A DNA stretch of 64,000 bases from Castellaniella sp034675905 (GCF_034675905.1 NZ_JAUCCV010000010.1:914909-978908), one strand, 5' to 3'. Positions 1 through 8,728 are shown, counted from the first letter of the stretch. The notes: generated from the sequence alone by a model not told the origin. Numbers and translations: made by a program.

Positions 1-393
1 AGCCATCCGCTGACCATGATCGGATCCGATGGCCTGCCTCATGACGAGCGGCCGCATCCGCGCCTGTGGGGCGCCTTTCCCCGCGTGCTGGACCAGTATT
101 GGCGGCTCAAGGGCCTGCTGCCGCTGGAACAGGCGCTCTACAAGATGACCGGCCTGTCCGCCGGGCGCTATCATCTGGAAGGCAGAGGGCAGTTGCAAGC
201 GGGCAGTTTTGCCGACATCGTCGTGTTGGACCCGGACAAGGTGCGCGATTGCGCGACCTATGCCTCGCCCGCCCAGTTCAGCGAGGGGATCGAGCAAGTC
301 TGGGTTAATGGATGCCTTAGTTATACTGCGCAGGCCCGGGCTTGCGTCGGGCGCGCCGGGCGGTTTGTCGCGCGTGCCGTGCAGGCGTCCTGA
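1..393 (+). CDS. N-acyl-D-amino-acid deacylase (D-aminoacylase family), 3' end only
   Basis: The reading frame is open from the first base, so only the last 130 codons are present. The fragment begins with the HPLTMIGSDG segment; in amidohydrolases of the D-aminoacylase group the Asp of this GSDG motif is the catalytic acid. It ends with the typical C-terminal strand GSFADIVVLDPDKV, which closes the small beta-barrel of urease-like metallohydrolases. Members remove the acyl group from N-acyl-D-amino acids in the cytosol. Substrate choice cannot be judged from this fragment. The antiporter gene follows on the same strand after 70 bases. Confidence 0.8.
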   Translation, partial: SHPLTMIGSDGLPHDERPHPRLWGAFPRVLDQYWRLKGLLPLEQALYKMTGLSAGRYHLEGRGQLQAGSFADIVVLDPDKVRDCATYASPAQFSEGIEQVWVNGCLSYTAQARACVGRAGRFVARAVQAS

Positions 394-463
394 ATAGCGG
401 CAAGACGCACGGTGTGCTTGCGTCCTTGGGGGCATGTCCTGCACCAGACAAGGAAGCATCACC

Positions 464-2290
464 ATGACGATCAGCCCCGAATTATCACTGGCCGGCATCG
501 GCGCCGTCGCCATGGCGGCGCAATGGCTGGCCTGGAAACTGCGCGTACCGGCCATTCTGTTCCTGCTGCTGGCCGGTATCGCGGTGGGGCCGATGCTGGG
601 CTGGCTGAATCCGGACGAGCTCTTCGGGCCGTTGCTGTTTCCCATCGTTTCCCTGTCGGTCGCGGTCATTCTCTTCGAGGGCAGCCTGACGCTGGAATTC
701 CACCAGACCCGGGGCTTGAAGCGCGTCGTGCCGCGCCTGGTGACCAGCGGCGTCCTGATTACCTGGGCAGTAGCCGCGTTTGCCGTGCATACGTTTCTGC
801 AGTTCCCCTGGGATCTGGCCATTCTGTTTGGCGCCATCACCTGCGTGACCGGGCCCACCGTCATCGCCCCGTTGCTGAAAACCGTCAAACCCGTGGCGCC
901 GGTTGCTCATGCCTTGCGTTGGGAAGGCATTCTGATCGACCCGATCGGCGCCATTCTGGCGGTGCTGTCCTACGATCTGATGGTGGCTTTGCGCACGACA
1001 CAGGCCTGGAGCCACGCCCTGTGGTCATTGGGGGCCACGACGGCGACCGGACTGTGTTTCGGGGTTGCAGGCGGCTGGCTGCTGGGCAATTTGCTGCGGC
1101 GCGGCTGGGTTCCCGATTCCTTGTTGAATCTGTCGGTGCTGGCCTGCGTCTTTGCCAGCTTTGCCTTGTCGAATACGGTGCAAAGCGAATCCGGCCTGTT
1201 GACTGTGACCGTCATGGGCATCTGGCTGGCGAACCGGCCCGGTATTCCGGTGCGCGACATTCTGGAATTCAAGGAAACTCTCAGCCAGATCCTGCTCTCG
1301 GCCCTGTTCATCCTGTTGGCTGCCCGGGTCGCGCCCAGCCAGTTGTTCGATCTGGGCTGGCCGGCGCTGGCCGTGCTGGTGTGCATGCTGTGGGTGGGGC
1401 GGCCGCTGAAAGTGCTGTTTGCTACCTGGGGATCGAAGCTGAACTGGCGGGAACGGGCTTTGCTGGCCTGGATTGCGCCGCGCGGCATTGTGGCGGCGGC
1501 GGTTTCCGCCCTGTTCGCTTTGCGTCTGGAATCGCTGGATGTGCCGCAGGCCGATCGTCTGTTGCCCATGACCTTCCTGCTCATTATCGGCACGGTGATC
1601 TGGCAGAGCCTGACGGCGCGTCCCATGGCCCGGTTGCTGAAAGCCGCCGAACCGGATCGGGTGGGGTTCCTGATTTCCGGCGCCAATCCTGTGGCCCGGG
1701 CCCTTGGCCTGGCCCTGCATGAACAGGGCGTACCGGTGCGTCTGTGCGACAGCGACTGGTACAGCCTGTCCAAAGCCCGCATGTTGGGGCTGCCCACCTA
1801 TCATGGCAGCCTGGTGTCGGAACATGCCCAGCGCAATCTGGATACCAGCGGTCTGGGCCGCTTGCTGGCCCTGGGCACGCGTGATCACATCAATCAACTG
1901 ATCATGGTGCGCGGTCGCGACGAATTTGGCAAACACAAGGTCTTCAGTCTGCCCTTGTCGTCCGATGGCGCCCCGGCCGAGAAGCATGAACTGGATCCCG
2001 AATATCGAGGCCGCACCCTGTTTGCGGACGGGGTGGGATACTGGAAGCTGTCGAGCCTGTTGGTGGCTGGTGCGCAGGTCAAGGCCACCAAACTGTCGGA
2101 TGCCTTCGATTTTGCACAGTATCGCCGCCAGGATGCGGATCGTGCCGTGATTCCCTTGTTTGCAGTCAATCCAAAGGGGTACGCCATCCCCTTTACCTTG
2201 GATCAGGATCTGCAACCTGCTTCGGGCTGGACCGTGCTCGGTCTGCATATCGATGCCAAGGCGGGGACGCCGGATGCGCAGCTGACCTGA
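464..2290 (+). CDS. CPA1-type cation:proton antiporter with C-terminal nucleotide-binding-like domain
   Basis: The first 400 or so residues form about a dozen hydrophobic helices typical of the Na+/H+ exchanger fold. They include the ITCVTGPTVIAPLLK segment and a buried acidic residue in EGILIDPIGA, which in this superfamily carries the transported ion. The C-terminal 200 residues are soluble and begin with a Rossmann-like stretch (SGANPVARALGLAL) resembling TrkA/RCK domains that gate transporters. I start at ATG 464 because AAGGA lies 9 bases upstream; the frame could be extended 10 codons to ATG 434. Expected role is pH and monovalent cation homeostasis at the inner membrane. The ion is not predictable from sequence. 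Confidence 0.8.
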   Translation: MTISPELSLAGIGAVAMAAQWLAWKLRVPAILFLLLAGIAVGPMLGWLNPDELFGPLLFPIVSLSVAVILFEGSLTLEFHQTRGLKRVVPRLVTSGVLITWAVAAFAVHTFLQFPWDLAILFGAITCVTGPTVIAPLLKTVKPVAPVAHALRWEGILIDPIGAILAVLSYDLMVALRTTQAWSHALWSLGATTATGLCFGVAGGWLLGNLLRRGWVPDSLLNLSVLACVFASFALSNTVQSESGLLTVTVMGIWLANRPGIPVRDILEFKETLSQILLSALFILLAARVAPSQLFDLGWPALAVLVCMLWVGRPLKVLFATWGSKLNWRERALLAWIAPRGIVAAAVSALFALRLESLDVPQADRLLPMTFLLIIGTVIWQSLTARPMARLLKAAEPDRVGFLISGANPVARALGLALHEQGVPVRLCDSDWYSLSKARMLGLPTYHGSLVSEHAQRNLDTSGLGRLLALGTRDHINQLIMVRGRDEFGKHKVFSLPLSSDGAPAEKHELDPEYRGRTLFADGVGYWKLSSLLVAGAQVKATKLSDAFDFAQYRRQDADRAVIPLFAVNPKGYAIPFTLDQDLQPASGWTVLGLHIDAKAGTPDAQLT

Positions 2291-2332
2291 TCCGGCAAAC
2301 GTGGCGGCGTCTGGCCGCCAGACGAATATGCA

Positions 2333-2366
2333 CCGTCATCTGATCGTCATCTTTGCTCGCTAGACT
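2333..2366 (+). promoter_or_regulatory. Candidate Pho box and -10 element upstream of phoX-like gene
   Basis: Two 7-base repeats, CCGTCAT (2333-2339) and TCGTCAT (2344-2350), are separated by 4 bases. This matches the 11-base periodicity of PhoB sites (consensus CTGTCAT twice). A -10-like TAGACT (2361-2366) follows after exactly 10 bases, the spacing seen at PhoB-dependent promoters, where the Pho box replaces the -35. The site lies about 100 bases before the start of the phosphatase gene. Match to consensus is 5-6 of 7 per repeat. Confidence 0.5.
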
Positions 2367-2464
2367 GCGGGCACCGCTTACCTGTCTCTTCTTGATGGGT
2401 ACACAGCGCCGGCCTCTGCCGCTGCTGTGCATGCCAAGCCACTTCTGCAAAGCAGGTGACGATC

Positions 2465-4525
2465 ATGAAAGATTTCGATATAGACGACATTTCCGCCAAT
2501 CCCTCGCGTCATGAAACGCTAACCCAACTGCAGGGGCGCTTCAGCCGCCGTCGTTTTCTGGCCGGTGGGCTGGGGGGCGGCGCCGTGAGTTTCCTGGGCG
2601 GCATGCTGCCGGTCGCGCAGGCATTGGCCGCCTCAGGTTCGGTGGCGGGCACCGCCGTCGCCCCTACGCTGGGTTTCAAGGCGGTGTCCATGAGCACCGC
2701 CGATACTGTGGTCGTACCGGAAGGCTATGCCCATGCGGTGATCAAGCGCTGGGGAGACCCCCTGCATGCCGGCGCGCCGGCGTTCAAGGGCGACGCCAGC
2801 GATGATGGGGCGGCCCAGGAACAGCAGGTCGGCTACAACCATGATGGCATGCATTTCTTTCCCATCGATGGCAAGGACGGAGCATCAGGCAGCGGCACGG
2901 AGGGCCTGTTGGTCACTAATCATGAGTACGTCACGCCGCATTATTTCTATCCGGTCGGCGTGCAGCCCGGCGGTTCGGCCTGGTCGCTGGACTGGGTCCG
3001 CAAGGCCCAGCATGCTCAGGGCGTCTCCGTCACCCATATGCGCCTGGATGCCCAGGGCCAGTGGCAGCTGGTGGCGGATTCCGCCTACAACCGCAGCATC
3101 CATGCCAACACCGCCATCGATATGGTCGGGCCGTCCGCCGGCCATGCCTTGCTGCAGACGCAGGCCGACCCCAGCGGCCGGCAGGCGCGGGGCACGTTCG
3201 GCAATTGCGGCAACGGCTGGACGCCTTGGAACACCTATCTGACCTGTGAAGAAAATTTCACGGACTATTTCGGCGTCGGCAAGCAGGATGAAACAGCGGT
3301 CGACTATCCGGATGCCGCTTATCGCGCCCACATGCAGCGCTACAAGGGCGGCGGCAAGGGCGCCGATCCGGAGTATGCGTGGGATCTGCATGACGCACGC
3401 TTTGATTGGACGCAGGAACCCAATGAATACAATCGCCATGGCTGGATTGTCGAGATCGACCCTTTCGACCCCAAGGCGGCGCCGCGCAAGCTGACTGCGC
3501 TGGGGCGGTTCAAGCATGAGAATGCAGCCTTGATGATTGCGCCGGACGGCCATGTGGTGGTCTATATGGGGGATGACCAGCGCAGCGAATATCTCTATCG
3601 GTTCGTGTCGGACCAGGCCTTTCGCGCAGGAGACACGGCGCATAATCGCCAATTGCTGGAACAGGGCACGCTGTACGTGGCGCGTTTCGATGCAGGGGCG
3701 GATGGCCAGGGCGTTGGGCGCTGGATTCCTCTGGTCTTGGATACGAAGGCGGCTGATGGCCGCCGGCTGGGGGATCTGTTCAACGACGATATGGGCGAGT
3801 TGCTGATCAAGACCCGCCAGGCGGCAGACGCCGTGGGCGCCACGCCGATGGACCGTCCCGAATGGGTCGCGGTGCACCCGGACCGGCGCGAGGCCTATGT
3901 CACCTTGACCAACAACAGCCAGCGCGGCAGCGGCAAGCCCCGCTGGCCGGGCGGGCCGGCGCATCCCGGAGTGGATGCGGCAAACCCCCGCGACAAGAAT
4001 ATCTATGGTCAGATCGTGCGTTGGCGCGAGGTCGGCTCTGAAGCAGCCAATCAGGCATTCACCTGGGACATCTTCCTGCTGGCAGGCAATCCCGGCGTGT
4101 ATGATCAGAACGATCCCCGTCGCGGATCCGGCAATGTGACGCCGGACAATATGTTCAACAGCCCGGATGGCCTGGGTTTTGACCCGCAGGGCCGCTTGTG
4201 GATCCAGACGGATGGCAAATACGACAATAGCGGCGAATACGCCGGCCAGGGCAATAACCAGATGCTGGTGGCCGATCCGGTGTCCGGCGAACTGCGTCGT
4301 TTCCTGAGCGGGCCCAAAGGCTGTGAAGTCACGGGCATTACCTGGACGCCTGACCAGCGTTTCGTCTTCATCAATATCCAGCATCCGGGCGAAGGCCCGG
4401 ATCTGGATGATGCCCAGGCCAATCCCGTGTCCGTGTCCCGCTGGCCGGACGGCGCCCAGGCCACGCGCCCGCGTCCCGCCACGGTCGTGATCTGGAAGCA
4501 GGACGGCGGCATCATCGGCTCTTGA
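2465..4525 (+). CDS. PhoX family alkaline phosphatase (DUF839), Tat-exported
   Basis: A 686-residue protein. A twin-arginine signal, SRRRFLAGG at residues 27-35, is followed by a hydrophobic stretch and an Ala-rich cleavage region, so the folded enzyme should be exported to the periplasm. The body contains the NCGNGWTPWNTYLTCEENF block, which in PhoX provides Cys and Glu ligands to the Fe/Ca cluster, and the PDGLGFDPQGRLWIQTDG beta-propeller segment. PhoX enzymes release phosphate from phosphomonoesters under phosphate starvation. ATG 2465 is preferred over GTG 2456 because AGGTGA sits just upstream. A candidate Pho box lies at 2333-2350. Some DUF839 proteins are uncharacterised, so activity is inferred. 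Confidence 0.88.
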   Translation: MKDFDIDDISANPSRHETLTQLQGRFSRRRFLAGGLGGGAVSFLGGMLPVAQALAASGSVAGTAVAPTLGFKAVSMSTADTVVVPEGYAHAVIKRWGDPLHAGAPAFKGDASDDGAAQEQQVGYNHDGMHFFPIDGKDGASGSGTEGLLVTNHEYVTPHYFYPVGVQPGGSAWSLDWVRKAQHAQGVSVTHMRLDAQGQWQLVADSAYNRSIHANTAIDMVGPSAGHALLQTQADPSGRQARGTFGNCGNGWTPWNTYLTCEENFTDYFGVGKQDETAVDYPDAAYRAHMQRYKGGGKGADPEYAWDLHDARFDWTQEPNEYNRHGWIVEIDPFDPKAAPRKLTALGRFKHENAALMIAPDGHVVVYMGDDQRSEYLYRFVSDQAFRAGDTAHNRQLLEQGTLYVARFDAGADGQGVGRWIPLVLDTKAADGRRLGDLFNDDMGELLIKTRQAADAVGATPMDRPEWVAVHPDRREAYVTLTNNSQRGSGKPRWPGGPAHPGVDAANPRDKNIYGQIVRWREVGSEAANQAFTWDIFLLAGNPGVYDQNDPRRGSGNVTPDNMFNSPDGLGFDPQGRLWIQTDGKYDNSGEYAGQGNNQMLVADPVSGELRRFLSGPKGCEVTGITWTPDQRFVFINIQHPGEGPDLDDAQANPVSVSRWPDGAQATRPRPATVVIWKQDGGIIGS

Positions 4526-4542
4526 AGCCAGGAGAGGAGTGC

Positions 4543-5094
4543 ATGTCCACGCAGCCGCTGACCGATACCCGCCGTCTGTTCTTTGCGCTGTGGCCCGATG
4601 CGGCCGCCGTGACGGAATTGGTCGGCTGGGCCAGGCGAGCCCATGATGTCTGCGGCGGCCGCAGGATGCAGGCCGATACCCTGCACCTGACACTGGCGTT
4701 TCTGGGATCGGTCGCCGTTGAACGTATTCCGGATCTGATGAATCTGTTGCGGATGCCGCGCGGGCCTGGCGGCTCGCTGGCGCTGGATCATTTCGGCAGA
4801 TTCCGGGGGCCGCGCATCGTCTGGGCGGGGTCGTCAGCCCCGGCGCCATGGCTAGCCGCGCTGCATCGGTCTTTATGGCAGGATCTGGCCCGGCTGGGGT
4901 TTCCCTCGGCCGACGAGCCGTTTCGGCCCCATGTGTCCTTGCTGCGCAAGGCTGAGGCGCGTGATCTCTCTTTATTGCCGGCGGTGCGCCCCATTATCTG
5001 GGCGGCCGACCGCCTGGTGCTGGTGGCGTCCGCCCCCCGCGAGACCGGCTCGTATTACCAGCGGCTGGGGGAATGCAGGCTGGCGGCTGCTTAA
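4543..5094 (+). CDS. thpR: RNA 2',3'-cyclic phosphodiesterase (LigT/2H family)
   Basis: A 183-residue 2H phosphoesterase. The two signature tetrads are visible: HLTL at residues 48-51 (within HLTLAFLGS) and HVSL at 130-133 (within RPHVSLLRK). The spacing and length match ThpR/LigT, which hydrolyse 2',3'-cyclic phosphates on RNA ends and can ligate tRNA halves in vitro. The start at 4543 has AGGAGAGGA directly upstream; it is 17 bases after the PhoX stop, so the two genes are probably cotranscribed. The downstream hairpin at 5101-5202 should end this transcript. Confidence 0.88.
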   Translation: MSTQPLTDTRRLFFALWPDAAAVTELVGWARRAHDVCGGRRMQADTLHLTLAFLGSVAVERIPDLMNLLRMPRGPGGSLALDHFGRFRGPRIVWAGSSAPAPWLAALHRSLWQDLARLGFPSADEPFRPHVSLLRKAEARDLSLLPAVRPIIWAADRLVLVASAPRETGSYYQRLGECRLAAA

Positions 5095-5100
5095 AGAACG

Positions 5101-5202
5101 TCCAAACAAAACCGCCAGCCCTGGAGTGAACTGACCCCCAAAAGTTGGACACCGATCCAACTTTTGGGGTGCAGTTCAGGAGGACTGGCGGTTTTGTTTG
5201 GA
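5101..5202. terminator. Bidirectional terminator whose loop carries an inserted mini-element
   Basis: Perfect 18-base inverted repeats at 5101-5118 and 5185-5202 contain CCGCCAG/CTGGCGG stems with a TTTTGTTT tail on both strands. This is what a two-way rho-independent terminator between converging thpR and tRNA-Thr/sspB transcripts would look like. The loop is unusually long because a 52-base element sits in it. Removing the element and one copy of the GGAG duplication leaves a normal stem with a loop of about 10 bases. Confidence 0.7.
5127..5178. mobile_element. 52-bp solo IS3-like mini-element (two facing terminal inverted repeats)
   Basis: Two 24-base inverted repeats (5127-5150 and 5155-5178, 21 of 24 identical) are separated by only 4 bases (ACCG). 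Outer tips read TGAACTG...CAGTTCA, and the core CCCCAAAAGTTGGA resembles terminal repeats of IS3-family (IS150-like) elements common in Burkholderiales. The element is flanked by a perfect 4-base direct repeat, GGAG (5123-5126 and 5179-5182), as expected for a target-site duplication. No transposase is present. It is best read as a MITE-like or internally deleted IS. Confidence 0.65.
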
Positions 5203-5209
5203 GTGACTG

Positions 5210-5285
5210 TGGTGCCGGCTAAAGGAATCGAACCCTCGACCTTCTCATTACAAGTGAGCTGCTCTACCAACTGAGCTAAGCCGGC
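5210..5285 (-). tRNA. tRNA-Thr (anticodon TGT)
   Basis: Read on the minus strand, a complete cloverleaf is present. It has acceptor GCCGGCT pairing with AGCCGGC, D-arm GCTCAGTTGGTAGAGC, anticodon loop CTTGTAA with anticodon TGT (reads ACA), T-arm with GGTTCGATTCC, discriminator A and an encoded CCA end at 5210-5212. The first pair of the anticodon stem is a G/A mismatch. It lies directly downstream of sspB and may be processed from that transcript. Confidence 0.95.
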
Positions 5286-5317
5286 GAAAGACCGTCATTC
5301 TACAGGAACAGCAGGCC

Positions 5318-5755
5318 TTATTTGACGATCTTCAGATGAGAGGGTTTGGGACTGTCGGCGGGGGCTTCGCCCGTAGCGGGAGACGCCGTGACCGGCGCGG
5401 CAGATGCCGGTTGAGCATCATCGCCGCCAGGGTAAGGGTGCGAGGCGACGACCTCGAAACCCATGCCAGCGCCGGTTTCACGAGCGTAGACAGCGGACAC
5501 CGCAGCGACCGGCACGAACAGGTGCTCGACCGCCCCATTGAAGCGGGATTCGAATTCGATGTATTCGTTGCCCAAGGTCAGGCGGTTGGTGGCCAGATGG
5601 CTGATATTCAGCGTGATCTGGCCATCATGCACGTGGGCGGCAGGCACCACCGTGTTGGCGTCTACCGTGACCACCAGATAGGGCGTGTAGCCGTTATCCG
5701 TGCACCATTCATGCAGCGCACGGATCAGGTACGGTTTGGTCGACGTTTCCTGCAT
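5318..5755 (-). CDS. sspB: ClpXP protease specificity-enhancing factor SspB
   Basis: A 145-residue protein. The folded N-terminal domain (residues 1-105, starting TKPYLIRALHEWCTDNGYTPY) is the SspB dimer that binds the ssrA tag. A Pro/Ala-rich linker follows, ending in the short basic tail HLKIVK that docks onto the ClpX N-domain. SspB delivers tmRNA-tagged and other substrates to ClpXP. It is the last protein gene of the petABC-sspAB run; its start follows the sspA stop almost directly. Confidence 0.93.
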   Translation of the reverse strand: MQETSTKPYLIRALHEWCTDNGYTPYLVVTVDANTVVPAAHVHDGQITLNISHLATNRLTLGNEYIEFESRFNGAVEHLFVPVAAVSAVYARETGAGMGFEVVASHPYPGGDDAQPASAAPVTASPATGEAPADSPKPSHLKIVK

Positions 5756-5756
5756 A

Positions 5757-6365
5757 TCAGCGGCGCATGACCTTTTCGGACGGCGTCAGTGCTTCGATGT
5801 AGGCGGGGCGGGAAAACAGGCGTTCGGCGTATTTCTGGATCGGTGCAGCGCTCTTGGGCAGTTCGATGCCGTAGTGCGCCAAGCGCCACAGCAAGGGGGC
5901 CACCGCCACGTCCAGCATGGAAAAATCGTCGCCCAGCATGAATTTGTTTTTCACCAGCAAAGGCGCCAGTTGAGCCAGCCGGTCGCGGATGCTTGCCCGG
6001 GCGGCATCGCGGACTTTTTCGTCTGTGATGCTGCGGTTCTCGAGCGTGGACACGTGCACGAACAGTTCTTTTTCAAAGTTGTACAGGAACAAGCGCGTGC
6101 GGGCCCGCATGATCGGGTCGGCCGGCATCAGCTGGGGATGCGGGAAGCGCTCGTCGATGTATTCATTGATGATGTTCGATTCGTACAGAACCAGATCGCG
6201 TTCAACCAGAATCGGCACCTGGCCGTAGGGGTTCATGACCGCGATATCTTCCGGCTTGTTGTACAGATCGATGTCGCGGATTTCGAAGTCCATGCCTTTC
6301 TCGAACAACACAAAACGGCAGCGTTGCGAAAAGGGGCAGGTCGTTCCGGAATAAAGCACCATCAT
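5757..6365 (-). CDS. sspA: Stringent starvation protein A (GST-fold RNA polymerase-associated)
   Basis: A 202-residue glutathione S-transferase-like protein. The N-terminal thioredoxin-like half carries LYSGTTCPFSQRCRFVLFEKG and the NPYGQVPILVERDLVLYESNIINEYIDE region typical of SspA. SspA binds RNA polymerase and supports stationary-phase and acid survival rather than acting as a transferase. It lies between petC and sspB, the usual beta-proteobacterial arrangement, 54 bases after the petC stop. Confidence 0.93.
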   Translation of the reverse strand: MMVLYSGTTCPFSQRCRFVLFEKGMDFEIRDIDLYNKPEDIAVMNPYGQVPILVERDLVLYESNIINEYIDERFPHPQLMPADPIMRARTRLFLYNFEKELFVHVSTLENRSITDEKVRDAARASIRDRLAQLAPLLVKNKFMLGDDFSMLDVAVAPLLWRLAHYGIELPKSAAPIQKYAERLFSRPAYIEALTPSEKVMRR

Positions 6366-6419
6366 ATTGAAGATTCCAATACAGAAAAAGCAGGGGATGC
6401 GCCCCGAAGGGCGCGCGGG

Positions 6420-7268
6420 TTACCGGACGTGCTTCCAGTAGGCGTGGTTCATGCGGATGGCCACGAACAGGAACAGGAACAGGAACAGCATCACCCAGAC
6501 GCCGATCTGCTTGCGTTCCAGCTGCCCGGGTTCGGCCATCCAGCCCAGGAAGTTGCTGAGATCAGCGACGTTTTGTTCGAATTGGCTGAAGGTCTTGGCA
6601 TCAGCAGAATCGAAACGGCCCGTCTGGCTGGCTTCGCCGGTATAGCCGTCCAGTTTTTCGGTCTTGACGTCCGGGAAACCGGATTGGTCGTAGACCGTGG
6701 TGCTGCGTACCCAGTGAGCGGCGCCTTTGTCGTCAGACACCTGGTGAACCTGGATGTTGGTGTAGCTGCGCGGACCTTCCATTTCCCAGAGCACGTTGGG
6801 CATGGCGACACTGGGGAAGACGGTGTTGTCCCAACCGGTCTTTTTCGTGGTGTCGCGATAAAAGCTGCGCAGGTAGGTGTAGATATAGTCTACCCCTGAT
6901 GGGCCGAAGTTGGAATTTTTGGCGCGGGCGATCACGGACAGGTCCGGGGGGGCTGCGCCAAACCATTTCTTACCGTCTTCGGCCGTCATGGAGACCGTCA
7001 TCAGGTCGCCGATTTTGTCACGAGAGAACAGCAGGTTTTTCTTGATTTCGGCTTCTGTCAGGCCCAGGTCCATGAGTTTGTTGTAGCGCATGGAACTGGC
7101 GCTATGACAGTTCAGGCAGTAGTTGACGAACAGTTTGGCGCCGTTTTGCAGGGCGGCCAAATCGGTGATGCGGTCGGGGGCGCGATCCAGGCGCACACCG
7201 CCTTCGGCGGCGAAGGTCAGTGTGCAGACCAGGGAAAGGGCCAGTGCACCGAGCAGTTTTTTGATCAT
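6420..7268 (-). CDS. petC: Cytochrome c1 subunit of ubiquinol-cytochrome c reductase
   Basis: A 282-residue protein. A signal peptide (MIKKLLGALALSLVCTLTFA) precedes the single heme c motif CLNCH at residues 51-55. A C-terminal transmembrane anchor (about residues 255-273, ending before RMNHAYWKHVR) holds the heme domain at the periplasmic face of the inner membrane. It passes electrons from the Rieske centre to soluble cytochrome c. It is third in the petABC operon, 30 bases after petB. Confidence 0.96.
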   Translation of the reverse strand: MIKKLLGALALSLVCTLTFAAEGGVRLDRAPDRITDLAALQNGAKLFVNYCLNCHSASSMRYNKLMDLGLTEAEIKKNLLFSRDKIGDLMTVSMTAEDGKKWFGAAPPDLSVIARAKNSNFGPSGVDYIYTYLRSFYRDTTKKTGWDNTVFPSVAMPNVLWEMEGPRSYTNIQVHQVSDDKGAAHWVRSTTVYDQSGFPDVKTEKLDGYTGEASQTGRFDSADAKTFSQFEQNVADLSNFLGWMAEPGQLERKQIGVWVMLFLFLFLFVAIRMNHAYWKHVR

Positions 7269-7298
7269 GATCTTTCCGTAGCAGTCAGTGGTGGGCCA

Positions 7299-8684
7299 TT
7301 AGTGAGCGCGGAACGTCACGCGGTCGGGGACCGGCTTGAACGTGCCGAGGCGGCTCCAGACAGGCATCAGCAGGAAGAACGCCAGGTAAATGACCGTGGT
7401 GATCTGGCCCATGAGAGTGAAGGTCGGCGTCACGGGCTGCGTGCCCAGCCAGCCCAGGATCAGGAAGTTCACAATAAAAATACCATACAGGAACTTGTGC
7501 CACGACGGACGGTAGCGGATCGATTTCACGGGGGAATGATCCAGCCACGGCAGGAAGAACAGGATGACCACGGCGCCGCCCATGGACACCACGCCCCAGA
7601 ACTTGGCGTCCAGGGTCTTCATCAGGATGGCCACGATGATCAGGATCGCCGGGATGGCCAGGCGCCAGATGCCGGAGAGCTTGCCCTTGGCAAACAGCGC
7701 CAGGGCAGCGATCGCAGCGGCGGCGGACAGCACCCAGGTGAAGTCGCTGGTGGTGGCGCGCAGCATGGTGTAGAACGGCGTGAAATACCAGACCGGCGCG
7801 ATGTGCGGCGGGGTCTTCAGCGGGTCAGCCGGCAGGAAGTTGTTGTATTCCAGGAAGTAGCCGCCCATTTCAGGGCCAAAGAAGATGATGGCTGCAAAGA
7901 CGATCAGGAAACCCGCCACGCCCACGATGTCATGCACCGAATAGTAGGGGTGGAAGGGGATGCCGTCGACCGGACGCCCGTATTTGTCTTTGGGACCTTG
8001 CTTGATTTCCACGCCGTCGGGGTTATTGGAACCCACTTCGTGCAGCGCGATGATGTGCGCCACGACCAGGCCGATCAGCACCAGCGGGATGGCGATCACG
8101 TGGAAGGCGAAGAAGCGGTTCAGGGTGGCGTCGGACACCACGTAGTCGCCGCGGATCCACAGGGACAGTTCAGGGCCGATGAAGGGGATGGCCGAGAACA
8201 GATTCACAATCACCTGGGCGCCCCAGTAGGACATCTGCCCCCAGGGCAGCAGGTAGCCGAAGAAGGCCTCAGCCATCAGGGACAGGAAGATGCCCACGCC
8301 GAAGATCCAGACCAGTTCGCGCGGCTTGCGGTAGGAGCCGTAGAACAGGCCGCGCAGCATGTGCAGATAGACCACGACGAAGAACATCGACGCGCCGGTG
8401 GAGTGCATGTAGCGGATGAACCAGCCGCCCGGGACTTCGCGCATGATGTATTCGACGGACTCGAAGGCAAAGCGCGCATCGGGCTTGTAGTTCATCACCA
8501 GGAAGATCCCGGTGACGACCTGGATCACCAGTACCAGCAGCGCCAGCGAACCAAAGAAATACCAGAAGTTGAAGTTCTTCGGAGCATAGTATTCGGACAT
8601 ATGCTCTTTAAACATTTTCGTCAGCGGGAAGCGGCGGTCCACCCAGCCCATCAACCCGGTCGTCTCGACATTATTTTCGGCCAT
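7299..8684 (-). CDS. petB: Cytochrome b subunit of ubiquinol-cytochrome c reductase
   Basis: A 461-residue integral membrane protein. The segments GSLALLVLVIQVVTGIFL and HSTGASMFFVVVYLHMLRGL hold heme-ligating His residues, and a PEW-type Qo-loop variant appears as PVWYFTPFYTMLRATTSD. The length is normal for beta-proteobacterial cytochrome b, which has extra C-terminal helices compared with the mitochondrial protein. It forms the quinol oxidation and reduction sites of complex III together with petA and petC on either side. Confidence 0.96.
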   Translation of the reverse strand: MAENNVETTGLMGWVDRRFPLTKMFKEHMSEYYAPKNFNFWYFFGSLALLVLVIQVVTGIFLVMNYKPDARFAFESVEYIMREVPGGWFIRYMHSTGASMFFVVVYLHMLRGLFYGSYRKPRELVWIFGVGIFLSLMAEAFFGYLLPWGQMSYWGAQVIVNLFSAIPFIGPELSLWIRGDYVVSDATLNRFFAFHVIAIPLVLIGLVVAHIIALHEVGSNNPDGVEIKQGPKDKYGRPVDGIPFHPYYSVHDIVGVAGFLIVFAAIIFFGPEMGGYFLEYNNFLPADPLKTPPHIAPVWYFTPFYTMLRATTSDFTWVLSAAAAIAALALFAKGKLSGIWRLAIPAILIIVAILMKTLDAKFWGVVSMGGAVVILFFLPWLDHSPVKSIRYRPSWHKFLYGIFIVNFLILGWLGTQPVTPTFTLMGQITTVIYLAFFLLMPVWSRLGTFKPVPDRVTFRAH

Positions 8685-8728
8685 GAACGGCTCCTATCAG
8701 TATCACGAAAAGATGAACGGCGCGTTCA

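Noticed and set aside
412..1722. Alternative plus-strand frame of 436 codons within the antiporter gene
   Set aside because: Out of frame with the helical protein and without any motif.
2885..4849. Long minus-strand open frame (654 codons) opposite the phosphatase
   Set aside because: Antisense to a clear PhoX gene; low-complexity Arg/Ala/His composition and no family motif, the usual shadow in GC-rich DNA.
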